Positions 16,977-25,671 of a stretch of DNA of 64,000 bases are shown in pieces (position 1 is the first letter of the stretch; each line of letters starts with the position of its first letter). Origin of the DNA: Fen-1135 sp963705275. GTDB taxonomy: Bacteria > Desulfobacterota > Syntrophia > Syntrophales > UBA2185. The stretch is from NCBI GenBank assembly GCA_963705275.1, contig OY970063.1, positions 930,001 through 994,000 on the forward strand. The letters are read 5' to 3'. Position numbers and translations under genes: made by a program. A model generated the notes under the pieces. The model had not been told where the DNA came from, searched no databases, and worked only from the letters and a program-made list of their open reading frames with translations.

Positions 16977-17630
16977 CTACTTCTTAAATTTCCTTCCGAC
17001 CCCTGCCAACCCTATCAGGCCAAGACCGAGCAGCAGGATAGACATAGGCTCGGGAACAGACGCGACCTGACCCTGATATTGAACCGAATCCTTCCCTGGT
17101 GTGATCCAGAGGAAATCACTGACATTGCCAGTATTATTGCCGAGTGCCGAGAGATAATCATGATACAGCTTATTCTCGTTGGCCGATGATAGATCGGAGT
17201 TAAGCTCGATTTTGATCCCAGTTCCCGCAAATATCACATGCCAGATAGCCGCCTGGAGGGCGTATGCCGCTTCGCCCTGACCTGCGGTGCCATAATTACT
17301 CAGCAGCCAGGCTACCTGTCCTGCATTATTAAGCTGACTACCGTAGATGTTGCCGCTATTGTTAACGGTGGTCTCGCCGTAGGTGCCAGGCACGTATACT
17401 ACTCTTAGCAGATCGACGCAGTACATGTAATTTAACTTGGTTCCGTTTAGGTACGAAACGTCAACTGATCCTCCACCTTCCGTGAGGTTCGTCGTCATGT
17501 TCCCCACAGTCTCCACAAGATAAATGGGATAAGTGTATGCGCCGCCAACCTGCAGGGTATCGGCATTCGCATACATGGGAAACGCAAACACAACCGATAC
17601 AAACGCAAGCACTAAAAATAATTTCTTCAT
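16977..17630 (-). CDS. PEP-CTERM surface protein with thioester-domain-like motifs
   Basis: 217 aa. Sec signal peptide (cleavage probably after Ala23) and a C-terminal sorting tag from ~192: VPEP, a hydrophobic helix, then GRKFKK, so it is expected to be processed by an exosortase system (none in this window) and exported to the surface or extracellular matrix. The central part has YCVDL (Cys71), a VAWLLSNY motif (107-113) and ALQAAIWHVI (Gln126), the pattern of TED thioester domains where a Cys and a Gln form an internal thioester. That assignment is an inference; the Cys-Gln spacing is short. GAGGTG precedes the ATG. Confidence 0.8.
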   Translation of the reverse strand: MKKLFLVLAFVSVVFAFPMYANADTLQVGGAYTYPIYLVETVGNMTTNLTEGGGSVDVSYLNGTKLNYMYCVDLLRVVYVPGTYGETTVNNSGNIYGSQLNNAGQVAWLLSNYGTAGQGEAAYALQAAIWHVIFAGTGIKIELNSDLSSANENKLYHDYLSALGNNTGNVSDFLWITPGKDSVQYQGQVASVPEPMSILLLGLGLIGLAGVGRKFKK

Positions 17631-17811
17631 TTATTTCACCTCAATGGATTTTCTCTTGTACATGAGAATTAGCAACTAGCATGCCACATTGTATTACATT
17701 TACGATCTGGTCTCGTAACATACATAACATATTGATTTGCTTTATAAATTTTCATATTTTTTAAAACCACAAATTGATAACAAATGAGATGCTTTTCACG
17801 TATGAAATATA

Positions 17812-18030
17812 TTGTAAATTATCCCGACGTTTTTTGACTGTTTATGGGGTATAGTTGGATATATTTTGATAGAAAACAATGAGTTTACAATGTATTACAA
17901 TGTATCTCATTATTGTAAAAAATTCCGACGTTCCTGATCGCTTATGGGATATGTTTGGATATATTTTGGCAGGAAACACTGATTTTACAATGTATTACAA
18001 TGTGTTCCATTCTTGTAAAGAATTACGGCA
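17812..18030. repeat. 100-bp tandem repeat, two full copies and a partial third
   Basis: Copies start at 17812, 17913 and 18013 (periods 101 and 100). Each begins TTGTAAA then AATTCCGAC or similar, has TTGGATATATTTTG in the middle and ends with TTTACAATGTATTACAATGT (17884-17903 and 17984-18003). A stray unit head TTGTAAAGAATTCCG is found at 18801. The TTACAATGTA half-sites recur about every 10 bases, with inverted TTGTAA, suggesting cooperative protein binding. It lies between the PEP-CTERM gene and the RHH-PilZ gene and holds no open frame. Confidence 0.75.
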
Positions 18031-18127
18031 TATAATATATTACCCATAGATATTCAAATCCTACTGATAGACAACTTTATAAATCGATGGGAAATCTGCG
18101 TGATAGAAAACGGAATAAAAAGAGGTT

Positions 18128-18622
18128 TTACATCAGGTAGGTTTGGAGTGTTTTATAGCTCTTAAAATCGGCGTCCACAAAGACGGCCCCGACATGAACG
18201 CTGTCTTCGGTATTAACCACTCTTTTTGATTCACATGATAACTTTATGGGCTTGTTCTCGGCAGGTAAGATGAAAACAATCTCAAATCTTGAACCTTGCG
18301 TTTCGATCATGGTCTGATGCTTGAAATCTTTGGGGATTAAAATTTTTACGCCGCCGAGAGAAATCTCTGTGATGGCTCCTATTCCTGTCTGTCCATGCCC
18401 GTGCTCCCGTTGGTTAATCACAGCCGGGACAGCAAGGACCTTTCTCGGATACTGACGTTTTTCTTTTTCAACGCCCTTGAATGCCTTCCTCTGTTTCAGG
18501 TAATTGGTCAGAGCCATTTCGATAGTTGACGATAAAGACCGCCCGTCTTCTTTCGCAACTTGAGCCAGGGATTCATGCAAATCTTTGCTCGCGCGAAAAC
18601 TTATGTGGCCATCTTTTGTCAT
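18128..18622 (-). CDS. Ribbon-helix-helix-PilZ fusion, candidate c-di-GMP-responsive DNA-binding protein
   Basis: 164 aa. Residues 1-46 look like a ribbon-helix-helix DNA-binding domain (ISFRASKDLHESLAQVAKE, then SLSSTIEMALTNYLKQ). Residues ~56-164 look like a PilZ domain: RxxxR at R56/R60 and EISLGGV at 86-92, where Glu replaces the usual Asp/Asn of (D/N)xSxxG, then HVGAVFVD. PilZ binds cyclic di-GMP; a diguanylate cyclase lies 0.7 kb away. The repeat array at 17812-18030 is an obvious candidate target. Start supported only by family fit. Confidence 0.7.
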   Translation of the reverse strand: MTKDGHISFRASKDLHESLAQVAKEDGRSLSSTIEMALTNYLKQRKAFKGVEKEKRQYPRKVLAVPAVINQREHGHGQTGIGAITEISLGGVKILIPKDFKHQTMIETQGSRFEIVFILPAENKPIKLSCESKRVVNTEDSVHVGAVFVDADFKSYKTLQTYLM

Positions 18623-19296
18623 GAAGACATCTTTATATTTAATAAATATCTAAATCGGATGTAGAGGTGCACAAACTGTGCCTTACGAATCATTCCCGAC
18701 TTATGATTGATGTTGAACCCCGCAATTACTGTCTTTTTTTAAGATAAATAACTATAATTGTATGAATGAATTGTTTTCCTTATACAGCATATGCATTGAG
18801 TTGTAAAGAATTCCGATAGTAAATACTTCCAAACCATAATTCTTACTCTTCACCAAAAGCACTAGTGAACCTTCGTAGGTATAACAAACACTATCCTTTC
18901 TTATCTCGTTCTTCTCTAACTATTCATTTGAGAAATTTAGGAATATGTGCAAGATTACAAACGATAATCCGTGATAACCGACAAGAAATGAAAGAGCGAA
19001 TATGCATTTTCAGCACTATCTTTTAATAGAGCCAAGATCATTTATTGGATCATCCGTCTTCCCTCGAATTCGATTATGGGTCATCCTAAATGTTTTGGGC
19101 TTTCTAATCTTCATAAATATTTTTCAGAGTCTGTGGTATTTATCAACCATCATCAATCGTATCCTATAGAGACATTTGCCTTTCAGAATATTATGAGTGT
19201 TATGGAAATAGGCGGAAGAGGTATTGGCTAGGCGCGATGCTGGCTTTTTCTGTTTCCGGGTTAGAGTAGGTTTGTGAAAACAAGCAAGGAGGCGAT
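18623..19296. other. Long intergenic region, no gene recognised
   Basis: About 670 AT-rich bases between divergent genes. The only structure seen is the isolated repeat head TTGTAAAGAATTCCG at 18801-18815. No open frame with a ribosome site other than the GGAGG serving the cyclase. It probably carries promoters and regulatory sites for both flanking c-di-GMP-related genes. Confidence 0.4.
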
Positions 19297-20871
19297 ATGC
19301 AAGAACAAAGTTTGAGACAGAGGTTGATGATCATTATTTCCTGTATTTTCGTCTTACCGTCATTTGTCCTATGTTACATTTTTTTTGAGCAGAATGTCAC
19401 CTTATCGCCAACCCATTTCGTCCTCTTTTTTCTTATTATAGCGCTGGCTATTATTGGCATTATATTAGTCCGTTACGTCTTTGATGCTGTTTCCACCACT
19501 GCTGATTTCCTAAAGAAAGCAACGGAAGGCGGCGAAAAGTTATCTTTGAATCTTCGCCAGGAAGCAGTTGAATTGAATGAAATATCATCTTCTTTAAACC
19601 GCATGATGGAGCGATTTGAGAAAAACACAGAGTCACTGAATAAAACGAAAGAGGAATTGCACGAAAGTGAAGAGAAGTATCGTAACATCCTCGAAAACAT
19701 TGAAGAAGGCTATTATGAACTGGATATTGCCGGCAACATCACTTTTTTTAATGAGGCGTGCCGGAAGATTTATGGATATTCGCGAGGTGAATTGATCGGC
19801 ATGAATGCTCTCAAGCTTGCTGATGAGGAGAACGCAAAAAAGGGCTTTAAATACTTCAATGAAGTTTACACAACCGGAAAACCTCTTAAGTGGATTGATG
19901 GAGAAATTATAAGGAAAGATGGGTTGAAAAGAAACGTCGAAGCCTCCGCTTCTCTTACACTGGATCCAACAGGACAACCCGTCGGGTTTCGTGGCATCAT
20001 TCGCGACGTTACTGAACATAGGCGGGCGGAAGAACTATACAAGACGCTTGCTGAAAAATCCATGGCTGGTGTTTATGTGGTGCAGGACGGCAAGTTCTGT
20101 TTCATTAATTCCAATGCGGCATCCTATGCAGGCTATACAAGGGAAGAGTTATTAGACAAGAAAGTGGGCCTATTAGTCGTCCCCGAAGACAGCGAGAGAG
20201 TGAGACAAAATGCCAAGGCCATGCTGCTTGGCGAAATGAGTTCCCCTTATGAATTCAGGATTATCACAAAACAGGGAGAAATCCGATGGATTATGGAGAC
20301 CGTCACGTCTATTTTATATGATGGCCGGCCGGCCATCCTCGGAAACTCAATGGACGTCACCACCCGCATACTTATGGAAGAAGAGATTCTGTCACTCTCC
20401 TTAACCGATCCATTAACCGGTTTATATAACCGAAGAGGGTTTCTGAACCTTGCCGAGCAGCAGTTGAAAATCGCTAAGAGAACGAAGATCGGATTACTGC
20501 TTTTGTTTGCCGACATAAATGGCATGAAATGGATCAATGACAATTTAGGCCATAAAAAAGGGGACGAAGCACTCGTTGAGGCCGCCGACGTTCTTAAAAA
20601 AGTCTTTCGGGAAGCCGACATTGTTGCTCGTGTGGGCGGCGATGAGTTTTCTGTCCTCGCCCTGGGGATCAAGATGGAAGATTCGAGAATTATCGAAGAT
20701 CGTTTGCAACATCAGATTGGCCTAAACAATAGCCGTGAAAACAGGGCTTACGCTCTCTCGATAAGTGTCGGTATGGCTTATAATGATCCGGAAAGTCCTT
20801 CGACCATTGACGAGTTGATGTCCCATGCCGATGCATTAATGTATGAACAAAAGAAGAGGAAGCGGTCTTAA
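19297..20871 (+). CDS. Membrane-anchored PAS-PAS-GGDEF diguanylate cyclase
   Basis: 524 aa. Two membrane helices (~10-30 and ~40-62), a helical linker, PAS 1 (~126-240), PAS 2 (~243-360) and a GGDEF domain (~365-524). The active site GGDEF is intact at 447-451, and the product-inhibition site RxxD (READ) is five residues before it, so it should make c-di-GMP with feedback control. PAS 2 is closely similar to the PAS domain of the LuxR-type regulator at 43804, suggesting a shared signal. AAGGAGG before the ATG. Confidence 0.9.
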   Translation: MQEQSLRQRLMIIISCIFVLPSFVLCYIFFEQNVTLSPTHFVLFFLIIALAIIGIILVRYVFDAVSTTADFLKKATEGGEKLSLNLRQEAVELNEISSSLNRMMERFEKNTESLNKTKEELHESEEKYRNILENIEEGYYELDIAGNITFFNEACRKIYGYSRGELIGMNALKLADEENAKKGFKYFNEVYTTGKPLKWIDGEIIRKDGLKRNVEASASLTLDPTGQPVGFRGIIRDVTEHRRAEELYKTLAEKSMAGVYVVQDGKFCFINSNAASYAGYTREELLDKKVGLLVVPEDSERVRQNAKAMLLGEMSSPYEFRIITKQGEIRWIMETVTSILYDGRPAILGNSMDVTTRILMEEEILSLSLTDPLTGLYNRRGFLNLAEQQLKIAKRTKIGLLLLFADINGMKWINDNLGHKKGDEALVEAADVLKKVFREADIVARVGGDEFSVLALGIKMEDSRIIEDRLQHQIGLNNSRENRAYALSISVGMAYNDPESPSTIDELMSHADALMYEQKKRKRS

Positions 20872-21069
20872 GATCGCTTCCTTCGCCTGTCCGATGGCCT
20901 TGCTACCTTGTTCATCGTTGCGGATACGGATAACGTCGTGAATATCCAGCGCTGATATCTTTACCGCTCCCTACTTCACCTGGGATCACGAGGCAAAGGT
21001 TGCCTATGGTACCGAAGACAGCAATACAACCTGTCATATGAATGGCGTCCCCGCCTTCCTTCTGTGCAT
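20838..21069 (-). pseudogene. Probable broken small gene downstream of livF
   Basis: A strong ribosome site (AAAAAGGAG) precedes an ATG at 21069, but the frame stops after 11 codons. Shifting once near 21050 and again near 20960 gives a continuous protein-like reading: MTGCIAVFGTIGNLCLVIPG, later SALDIHDVIRIRNDEQGSKA and IGQAKEAIL, ending at 20838. Either a pseudogene or two more sequencing indels. It overlaps the end of the cyclase gene on the other strand. Not recognised. Confidence 0.4.
20857..20882 (+). terminator. Hairpin overlapping the cyclase stop codon
   Basis: 8-bp stem AGGAAGCG/CGCTTCCT with a 10-base loop containing the TAA stop. The following T-run is weak (TTC), so it is only a candidate. 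Confidence 0.35.
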
Positions 21070-21088
21070 TTCTACTCCTTTTTCTGAT

Positions 21089-21793
21089 CTACAGGCCGAG
21101 GAAGGACTTTTGTATGAGTTCTGATGACAGCAGTTCTTTGCCTGTGCCCTCTAGGGCGACCCTGCCAGTCTGAATTACATAGGCCCGGTCGGAAATATCA
21201 AGGGCTTCCTGGACGTCCTGCTCGACAAGGAGGATTGTTACACCGTCCTTCCGGATTTCCTGAATCACCTCGAATATCTTTTCGACAAGTTTCGGCGCAA
21301 TTCCCCAGGACGGTTCATCAAGCATCAGGAGCCTGGGCTTACTCATCAGGCCCCGACCGATGGCCACCATCTGCTGCTCACCGCCGGAGAGGGTATTTGC
21401 CTTCTGCTGACTCCTGTCCTTCAGTATCGGGAATATGCTGTAGACGTATTCCAGCCGGTCTTCAATTATCTTCTTGTCATCCGTAAGATAGGCGCCCAGC
21501 AGCAGATTCTTGTATACGCTGAGACTGGGAAAAAGCCGTCTTCCTTCCGGGACGTGGGACATTCCGAAAGCCACAACCCTGTGGGCGGGAGCCGTCGTGA
21601 TGTCCTGCTCATTGAAGACTATCTTCCCCGATGAAGGGTGCATGATGCCGCTGATGCCTCTAAGTATGGTCGATTTACCGTTTCCGTTGCCCCCGATGAG
21701 AGATACTATTTCATTCTTCTCAACGCGGAAAGAAACATCATGAATCACAGGGATATTATTGTATCCGAGTTTTATTTTCTCTACGTTTAGCAT
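21089..21793 (-). CDS. livF: LivF-type ATPase of the oxoprolinase-linked transporter
   Basis: 234 aa from the ATG at 21793. Walker A GGNGNGKST, VPEGRRLFPSLSVYKNLLLG, signature LSGGEQQMVAIGRGL, Walker B LMLDEPSWGIAP. The start overlaps the end of livG by 38 bases; the frame is open to 21817 but LivF homology begins at MLNVEKI. Last intact gene of the pxp-liv operon. Confidence 0.9.
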   Translation of the reverse strand: MLNVEKIKLGYNNIPVIHDVSFRVEKNEIVSLIGGNGNGKSTILRGISGIMHPSSGKIVFNEQDITTAPAHRVVAFGMSHVPEGRRLFPSLSVYKNLLLGAYLTDDKKIIEDRLEYVYSIFPILKDRSQQKANTLSGGEQQMVAIGRGLMSKPRLLMLDEPSWGIAPKLVEKIFEVIQEIRKDGVTILLVEQDVQEALDISDRAYVIQTGRVALEGTGKELLSSELIQKSFLGL

Positions 21794-22511
21794 ACTTTTG
21801 TCCGAAATACGCCGCAATTACCTTCTCGTTGGTAATAATCTCATCGGGGGTTCCTTCTGCTATCTTCTCCCCGTAGTCCAGAACCACGACGCGATTTGCA
21901 ATCGGCATGATGCCTTCCATCACGTGTTCAACAAGAACAAGTGTTATACCCATATCCCTCAGCCGCAGAACAAGCTCAACTGATTCTTTGATCTCATGTA
22001 TATTCAAGCCCGCCATCATTTCGTCCAGCAGCATGATGTTCGGTCCAGTCGCGAAGACCCTGGCAACCTCCAATCTTTTCTGTTCAGAAATAGTCAAAGA
22101 CGTCGCTTTCAAATATAATTTGTCCGTGAACCGGAATATGTCCGCCACTTCTTCCGCCCTCGCTCGCGCGTCCTTTCGTTTTGGATTTCTCAGGAATGCC
22201 CCGATCATGATATTTTCCAGCACGTTCATGTCCTTGAAGATCCGGACGATCTGAAATGTCCTCCCGATGCCCATCCTGCAGATTGATTCCGGGACTTTGC
22301 GTGTGATCTCTTGTCCTTTGAAAACGATTCTCCCGCCGTCGGCGTTGTAGAAACACGATATGCAATTAAACAGCGTGGATTTCCCTGCACCGTTGGGCCC
22401 GATGAGACCGATGATTTCCCCTTCCTTCATGGAAAAGGAAATGTTCGCGTTGGCCGTAAGCCCGCCGAAGCGTTTGGTCAAATTGTCAACTACGAGGATA
22501 TCAGCACTCAT
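21756..22511 (-). CDS. livG: LivG-type ATPase of the oxoprolinase-linked transporter
   Basis: 251 aa. Walker A GPNGAGKST, the LivG segment GIGRTFQIVRIFKDMNVLEN, signature region LTISEQKRLEVARVF, Walker B IMLLDEMMAGLN. In the Walker B motif the usual Pro after Glu is Met (DEMMAG), a variant common in LivG proteins of anaerobes. Overlaps livM by 4 bases (ATGA), implying coupling. Confidence 0.92.
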   Translation of the reverse strand: MSADILVVDNLTKRFGGLTANANISFSMKEGEIIGLIGPNGAGKSTLFNCISCFYNADGGRIVFKGQEITRKVPESICRMGIGRTFQIVRIFKDMNVLENIMIGAFLRNPKRKDARARAEEVADIFRFTDKLYLKATSLTISEQKRLEVARVFATGPNIMLLDEMMAGLNIHEIKESVELVLRLRDMGITLVLVEHVMEGIMPIANRVVVLDYGEKIAEGTPDEIITNEKVIAAYFGQKYAKRRENKTRIQ

Positions 22512-23452
22512 CTGTCACCTTTTGAAAACAACGCCCAAAGCCCCTGTGGCCGCCAGATGGCGATTAAAATGACGAGCAGTGAGTAAATAATCATATCGAT
22601 TCCCTGCCCTTCACTTCCGAGATATACCCTTGTCAGCTCCATGAGCGGAATGAATACGAAGGCGCCGACAACGGGTCCGAAGAGTTTTCCGATGCCGCCG
22701 ATCAGCGCGATGATACATAGATGGATCGACATCATGAGGTCCATCGTGCTCGACGGATGGATATATAGCACATACTGGCCGTAGAACGTCCCGCATATGG
22801 AGGTCAATACTGCGGAGATGGAGAAGGCGATCATTTTGTATTTCTGGATATCGATCCCGAGACTTCGCGCCCCGTCAGGATCATCCTTGATTGCCCGCAG
22901 ATAGTAACCCAGCCTGCTTTCCTCAATGGTGTAGGAAACGGCGATGGCAAACAGCAGCATGATGAGGATTATGTAGTAGTACGGGATTTTCGAGGAGTGG
23001 AATTCAAAGTTCGCTATCGACTCCTCCATGATGGGCATATAGATGCCCACTGCGGCGCCGACATAGTCCCAGTTCGTAAAGATTATCACCATGATTTCGC
23101 CCACCGCAATTGTGGCGATAGCAAAATAATGTCCCCGCAAACGGAAGCATGGGTATCCGACGACGACGGCAAGACCTATGGAAAGGATGCAGCCGGCAAG
23201 CATTCCCAGCCAGGGGTTGACGTTATAGTTCACCAGGAGGACAGCCGTCGTATAAGCTCCCACGCCAAAAAATGCGGCATTACCGAACGAGACCTGGCCT
23301 GCGTATCCACCTATGACGTTCCAGCCGGTGCTCATTGTGGCGTACATCATGATCATGATGAGAAGATGGGACAGAAAAGGGTCGCGCAAGAATAGCGGGA
23401 CCACCGCGAGAATGCACATGAACAATACAAACAAGAGCAAATCTTTTTTCAT
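22508..23452 (-). CDS. livM: LivM-type permease of the oxoprolinase-linked transporter
   Basis: 314 aa from the ATG at 23452, chosen because residues upstream overlap livH and are hydrophilic. Hydrophobic throughout, with the LivM motifs GGYAGQVSFGNAAFFGVGAY and RGHYFAIATIAVGE and the loop GGIGKLFGPVVGAF. Seven bases after the livH stop. Confidence 0.9.
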   Translation of the reverse strand: MKKDLLLFVLFMCILAVVPLFLRDPFLSHLLIMIMMYATMSTGWNVIGGYAGQVSFGNAAFFGVGAYTTAVLLVNYNVNPWLGMLAGCILSIGLAVVVGYPCFRLRGHYFAIATIAVGEIMVIIFTNWDYVGAAVGIYMPIMEESIANFEFHSSKIPYYYIILIMLLFAIAVSYTIEESRLGYYLRAIKDDPDGARSLGIDIQKYKMIAFSISAVLTSICGTFYGQYVLYIHPSSTMDLMMSIHLCIIALIGGIGKLFGPVVGAFVFIPLMELTRVYLGSEGQGIDMIIYSLLVILIAIWRPQGLWALFSKGDR

Positions 23453-23459
23453 GACCGCG

Positions 23460-24323
23460 TCATTTCCTTCCCATGAACCCCTGTGGTCTGATGAAGACCA
23501 CGCCCAGGTATAAGAGCAGGACAAACATAAATTTCAGGGAAGGCGCAATGAGATAACCACTCAATACCTCAACCAATCCGACGATAATCCCCGCGATAAA
23601 TGCCCCCGGCACACTGCCGAATCCGCCGAGAGCGACTACAACAAAGGCCATCAGACAAAAATTGGAGCCCACTTCCGGAAACACATAATAGAAGCTCGAA
23701 AGCAAGCCCCCGGCCACGCCGACGGAGGCGATGCCGATGCCCCAGGCAAGAGCAAACATCCGGTCACTGTTGATCCCCATGAGTCTTGCCGATTCCTTGT
23801 CTTCGGCAACTGCCTCCATTGCCATACCCATTCTGGTAGATTTGAGAAACCAGAAGATAAGGCCGTTGCAGATGACTGCGCCTGCCGCTGCGACAAGCTG
23901 CGAAACGCCGACATAGACGCCGAAGATATTTACATTGCCGCTCGTCAGCGTCTGGGGAATCATGCGGTAGTCTGCATTCCATAAATACTGAGCCACTCCT
24001 CTCAAAAGAATCAGAATGCCGAAAGTCACGAATATCTGGGAAAGCATGGGAGCGTTGATGATCGGCCTGATGAAGACGTAATAGGTGATGACTCCCAAGA
24101 GGAATAGGAGGACCGTCACCCAGGGAAGGGAATAGAGTGGATCCGTGCCGAAGAGGACAAAAAACCAGTAAGCGAAATACATGGCAACCATGAGGTATTC
24201 GCCATGGGCAAAATTGACTATATCCATCATTCCAAAAATCATGGTGAGACCAACGGCGATCAGTGCATAAACGAAACCGATCAGGAGGCCGCTCACCAGT
24301 GTTTGCGCAAATACGCCTTCCAT
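23460..24323 (-). CDS. livH: LivH-type permease of the oxoprolinase-linked transporter
   Basis: 287 aa from the ATG at 24323 (MEGVFAQTLVSG). The longer open frame to 24458 overlaps livK and is not homologous. Contains MMDIVNFAHGEYLMVAMYF and ALGGFGSVPGAFIAGIIVG, the LivH signatures. Confidence 0.9.
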   Translation of the reverse strand: MEGVFAQTLVSGLLIGFVYALIAVGLTMIFGMMDIVNFAHGEYLMVAMYFAYWFFVLFGTDPLYSLPWVTVLLFLLGVITYYVFIRPIINAPMLSQIFVTFGILILLRGVAQYLWNADYRMIPQTLTSGNVNIFGVYVGVSQLVAAAGAVICNGLIFWFLKSTRMGMAMEAVAEDKESARLMGINSDRMFALAWGIGIASVGVAGGLLSSFYYVFPEVGSNFCLMAFVVVALGGFGSVPGAFIAGIIVGLVEVLSGYLIAPSLKFMFVLLLYLGVVFIRPQGFMGRK

Positions 24324-24391
24324 TGATGTATCCTGCTGTCTGTTATCCTCTTTGCCACTGACTAACGCATTCGAACCAGATGCATCGGATG

Positions 24392-25651
24392 TTACCTTCT
24401 GCTGTCCCACTTCGGGAAAGGCCAGATGACACTTTTCGTTGCCAAATTGAACGGCCATACTGTGTAGCGTTCACCCTTCTGTATCTGCACAATTATGCCT
24501 TTACCTAGTACGTTCTGGTGGGTCTTCGGATCGAATTTGACACCATCCCAGGGCATGATCAACTGGTTTGCCTTTATATCCGTTTCCAACAAGGCCTTCT
24601 GGATTTTTGCGGGCTCCGTGGATTTGGCGCGATTGATGGCATCAGCGAGAACGATCATACCAGTAAATGAGCGGGCGTAATCGCCCGACATGGGTTTTCC
24701 GGCCTTTTTCTCAAACATGTCGGCAACCGTTTTTATCATCGGTTTTTTCGCGGAAAGGTCCTTTGACCAGACCTCTCTGCTCAGGATGTAGTCTGCATCT
24801 CTTCCGAGAGACTTGGTCAAATCGGGATCGTTGAAGCCCGCGTTATTCGCAATCAGGGCCGTGGGGGCAAAATTGAGCTCCTTGTACGTCTTCATGGACA
24901 GGATGGCGTCTGCCGTGTACGATGTCTGCATGATGATGGACGGATTATAACTGCGGAGTTTCTGAATCTCCGACGTCAACTGGGTGCTCTTGGCGGGATA
25001 AGGCACCGCGCCGCTGATCTCGTACCCATACTTCTTTGCATACATTTCCTGATATTTGCGTGAGTCCGCGCCGAACAACGTGTTTTCATAAAGCAGCGCA
25101 ATGGGTCCTACGGTGATCCTCTTCGTCTTTTTCAGATCGTTGAGAAAGATGAAAAAGTTTTCGCTGAACATATCGTCGTGCGGCGTCGTCCTGAAGAACC
25201 ACTTGAAACCCCTATCCGTGAGACCCGGCGACGTGGAGCTGTCATTCAAGAAGGGAATGCCGTAGCGTTCCGCCGCCTGGGACGCCGTGGCCGTGACCGC
25301 GCTGTTATAGCAGCCGATGATGGCAACGACCTTTTCCTGCGTGATGAGGCGCTCGGCCTCCGCCATGCCGACTTCGGGCTTGCCCTGATGGTCACCGGGT
25401 ACAATCTTGATCTTCGCTCCCTTCAGATTCGGCAGTCCCGCAGTTTTTGCCAACGGCATGTTCAGATTGTATTTGTTATTAATGATGTCGGCTGCTAACT
25501 CGGCGCCTTTTAAGAGACCCTGTCCTGTGGTTGCCAAAGGCCCTGTCAGAGGAAAGATGACGCCGATCCGGATCTCATTCTGCGCGCATGCCAGAGAGGT
25601 GAAAGATAAAACCATGACCACCGCAAAAAAAACTTTCAGAAATTTCAACAT
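24392..25651 (-). CDS. livK: Substrate-binding protein of the oxoprolinase-linked Liv transporter
   Basis: 419 aa periplasmic binding protein. Cleavable signal peptide (cleavage likely after ACA, residue ~23), with no lipobox, unlike the livJ at 4045. Motifs: EIRIGVIFPLTGPLATTGQG and AIIGCYNSAVTATASQAAER. Strong GGAGG before the ATG. Its place between pxpC and livH suggests the ligand is 5-oxoproline or a related cyclic or amide compound. Confidence 0.9.
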   Translation of the reverse strand: MLKFLKVFFAVVMVLSFTSLACAQNEIRIGVIFPLTGPLATTGQGLLKGAELAADIINNKYNLNMPLAKTAGLPNLKGAKIKIVPGDHQGKPEVGMAEAERLITQEKVVAIIGCYNSAVTATASQAAERYGIPFLNDSSTSPGLTDRGFKWFFRTTPHDDMFSENFFIFLNDLKKTKRITVGPIALLYENTLFGADSRKYQEMYAKKYGYEISGAVPYPAKSTQLTSEIQKLRSYNPSIIMQTSYTADAILSMKTYKELNFAPTALIANNAGFNDPDLTKSLGRDADYILSREVWSKDLSAKKPMIKTVADMFEKKAGKPMSGDYARSFTGMIVLADAINRAKSTEPAKIQKALLETDIKANQLIMPWDGVKFDPKTHQNVLGKGIIVQIQKGERYTVWPFNLATKSVIWPFPKWDSRR

Positions 25652-25671
25652 AGCTGCCTCCTATATCAGTT

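Noticed and set aside
17812..18030. CRISPR array
   Set aside because: The repeat unit is about 100 bp with no spacer-repeat alternation and no cas genes nearby.
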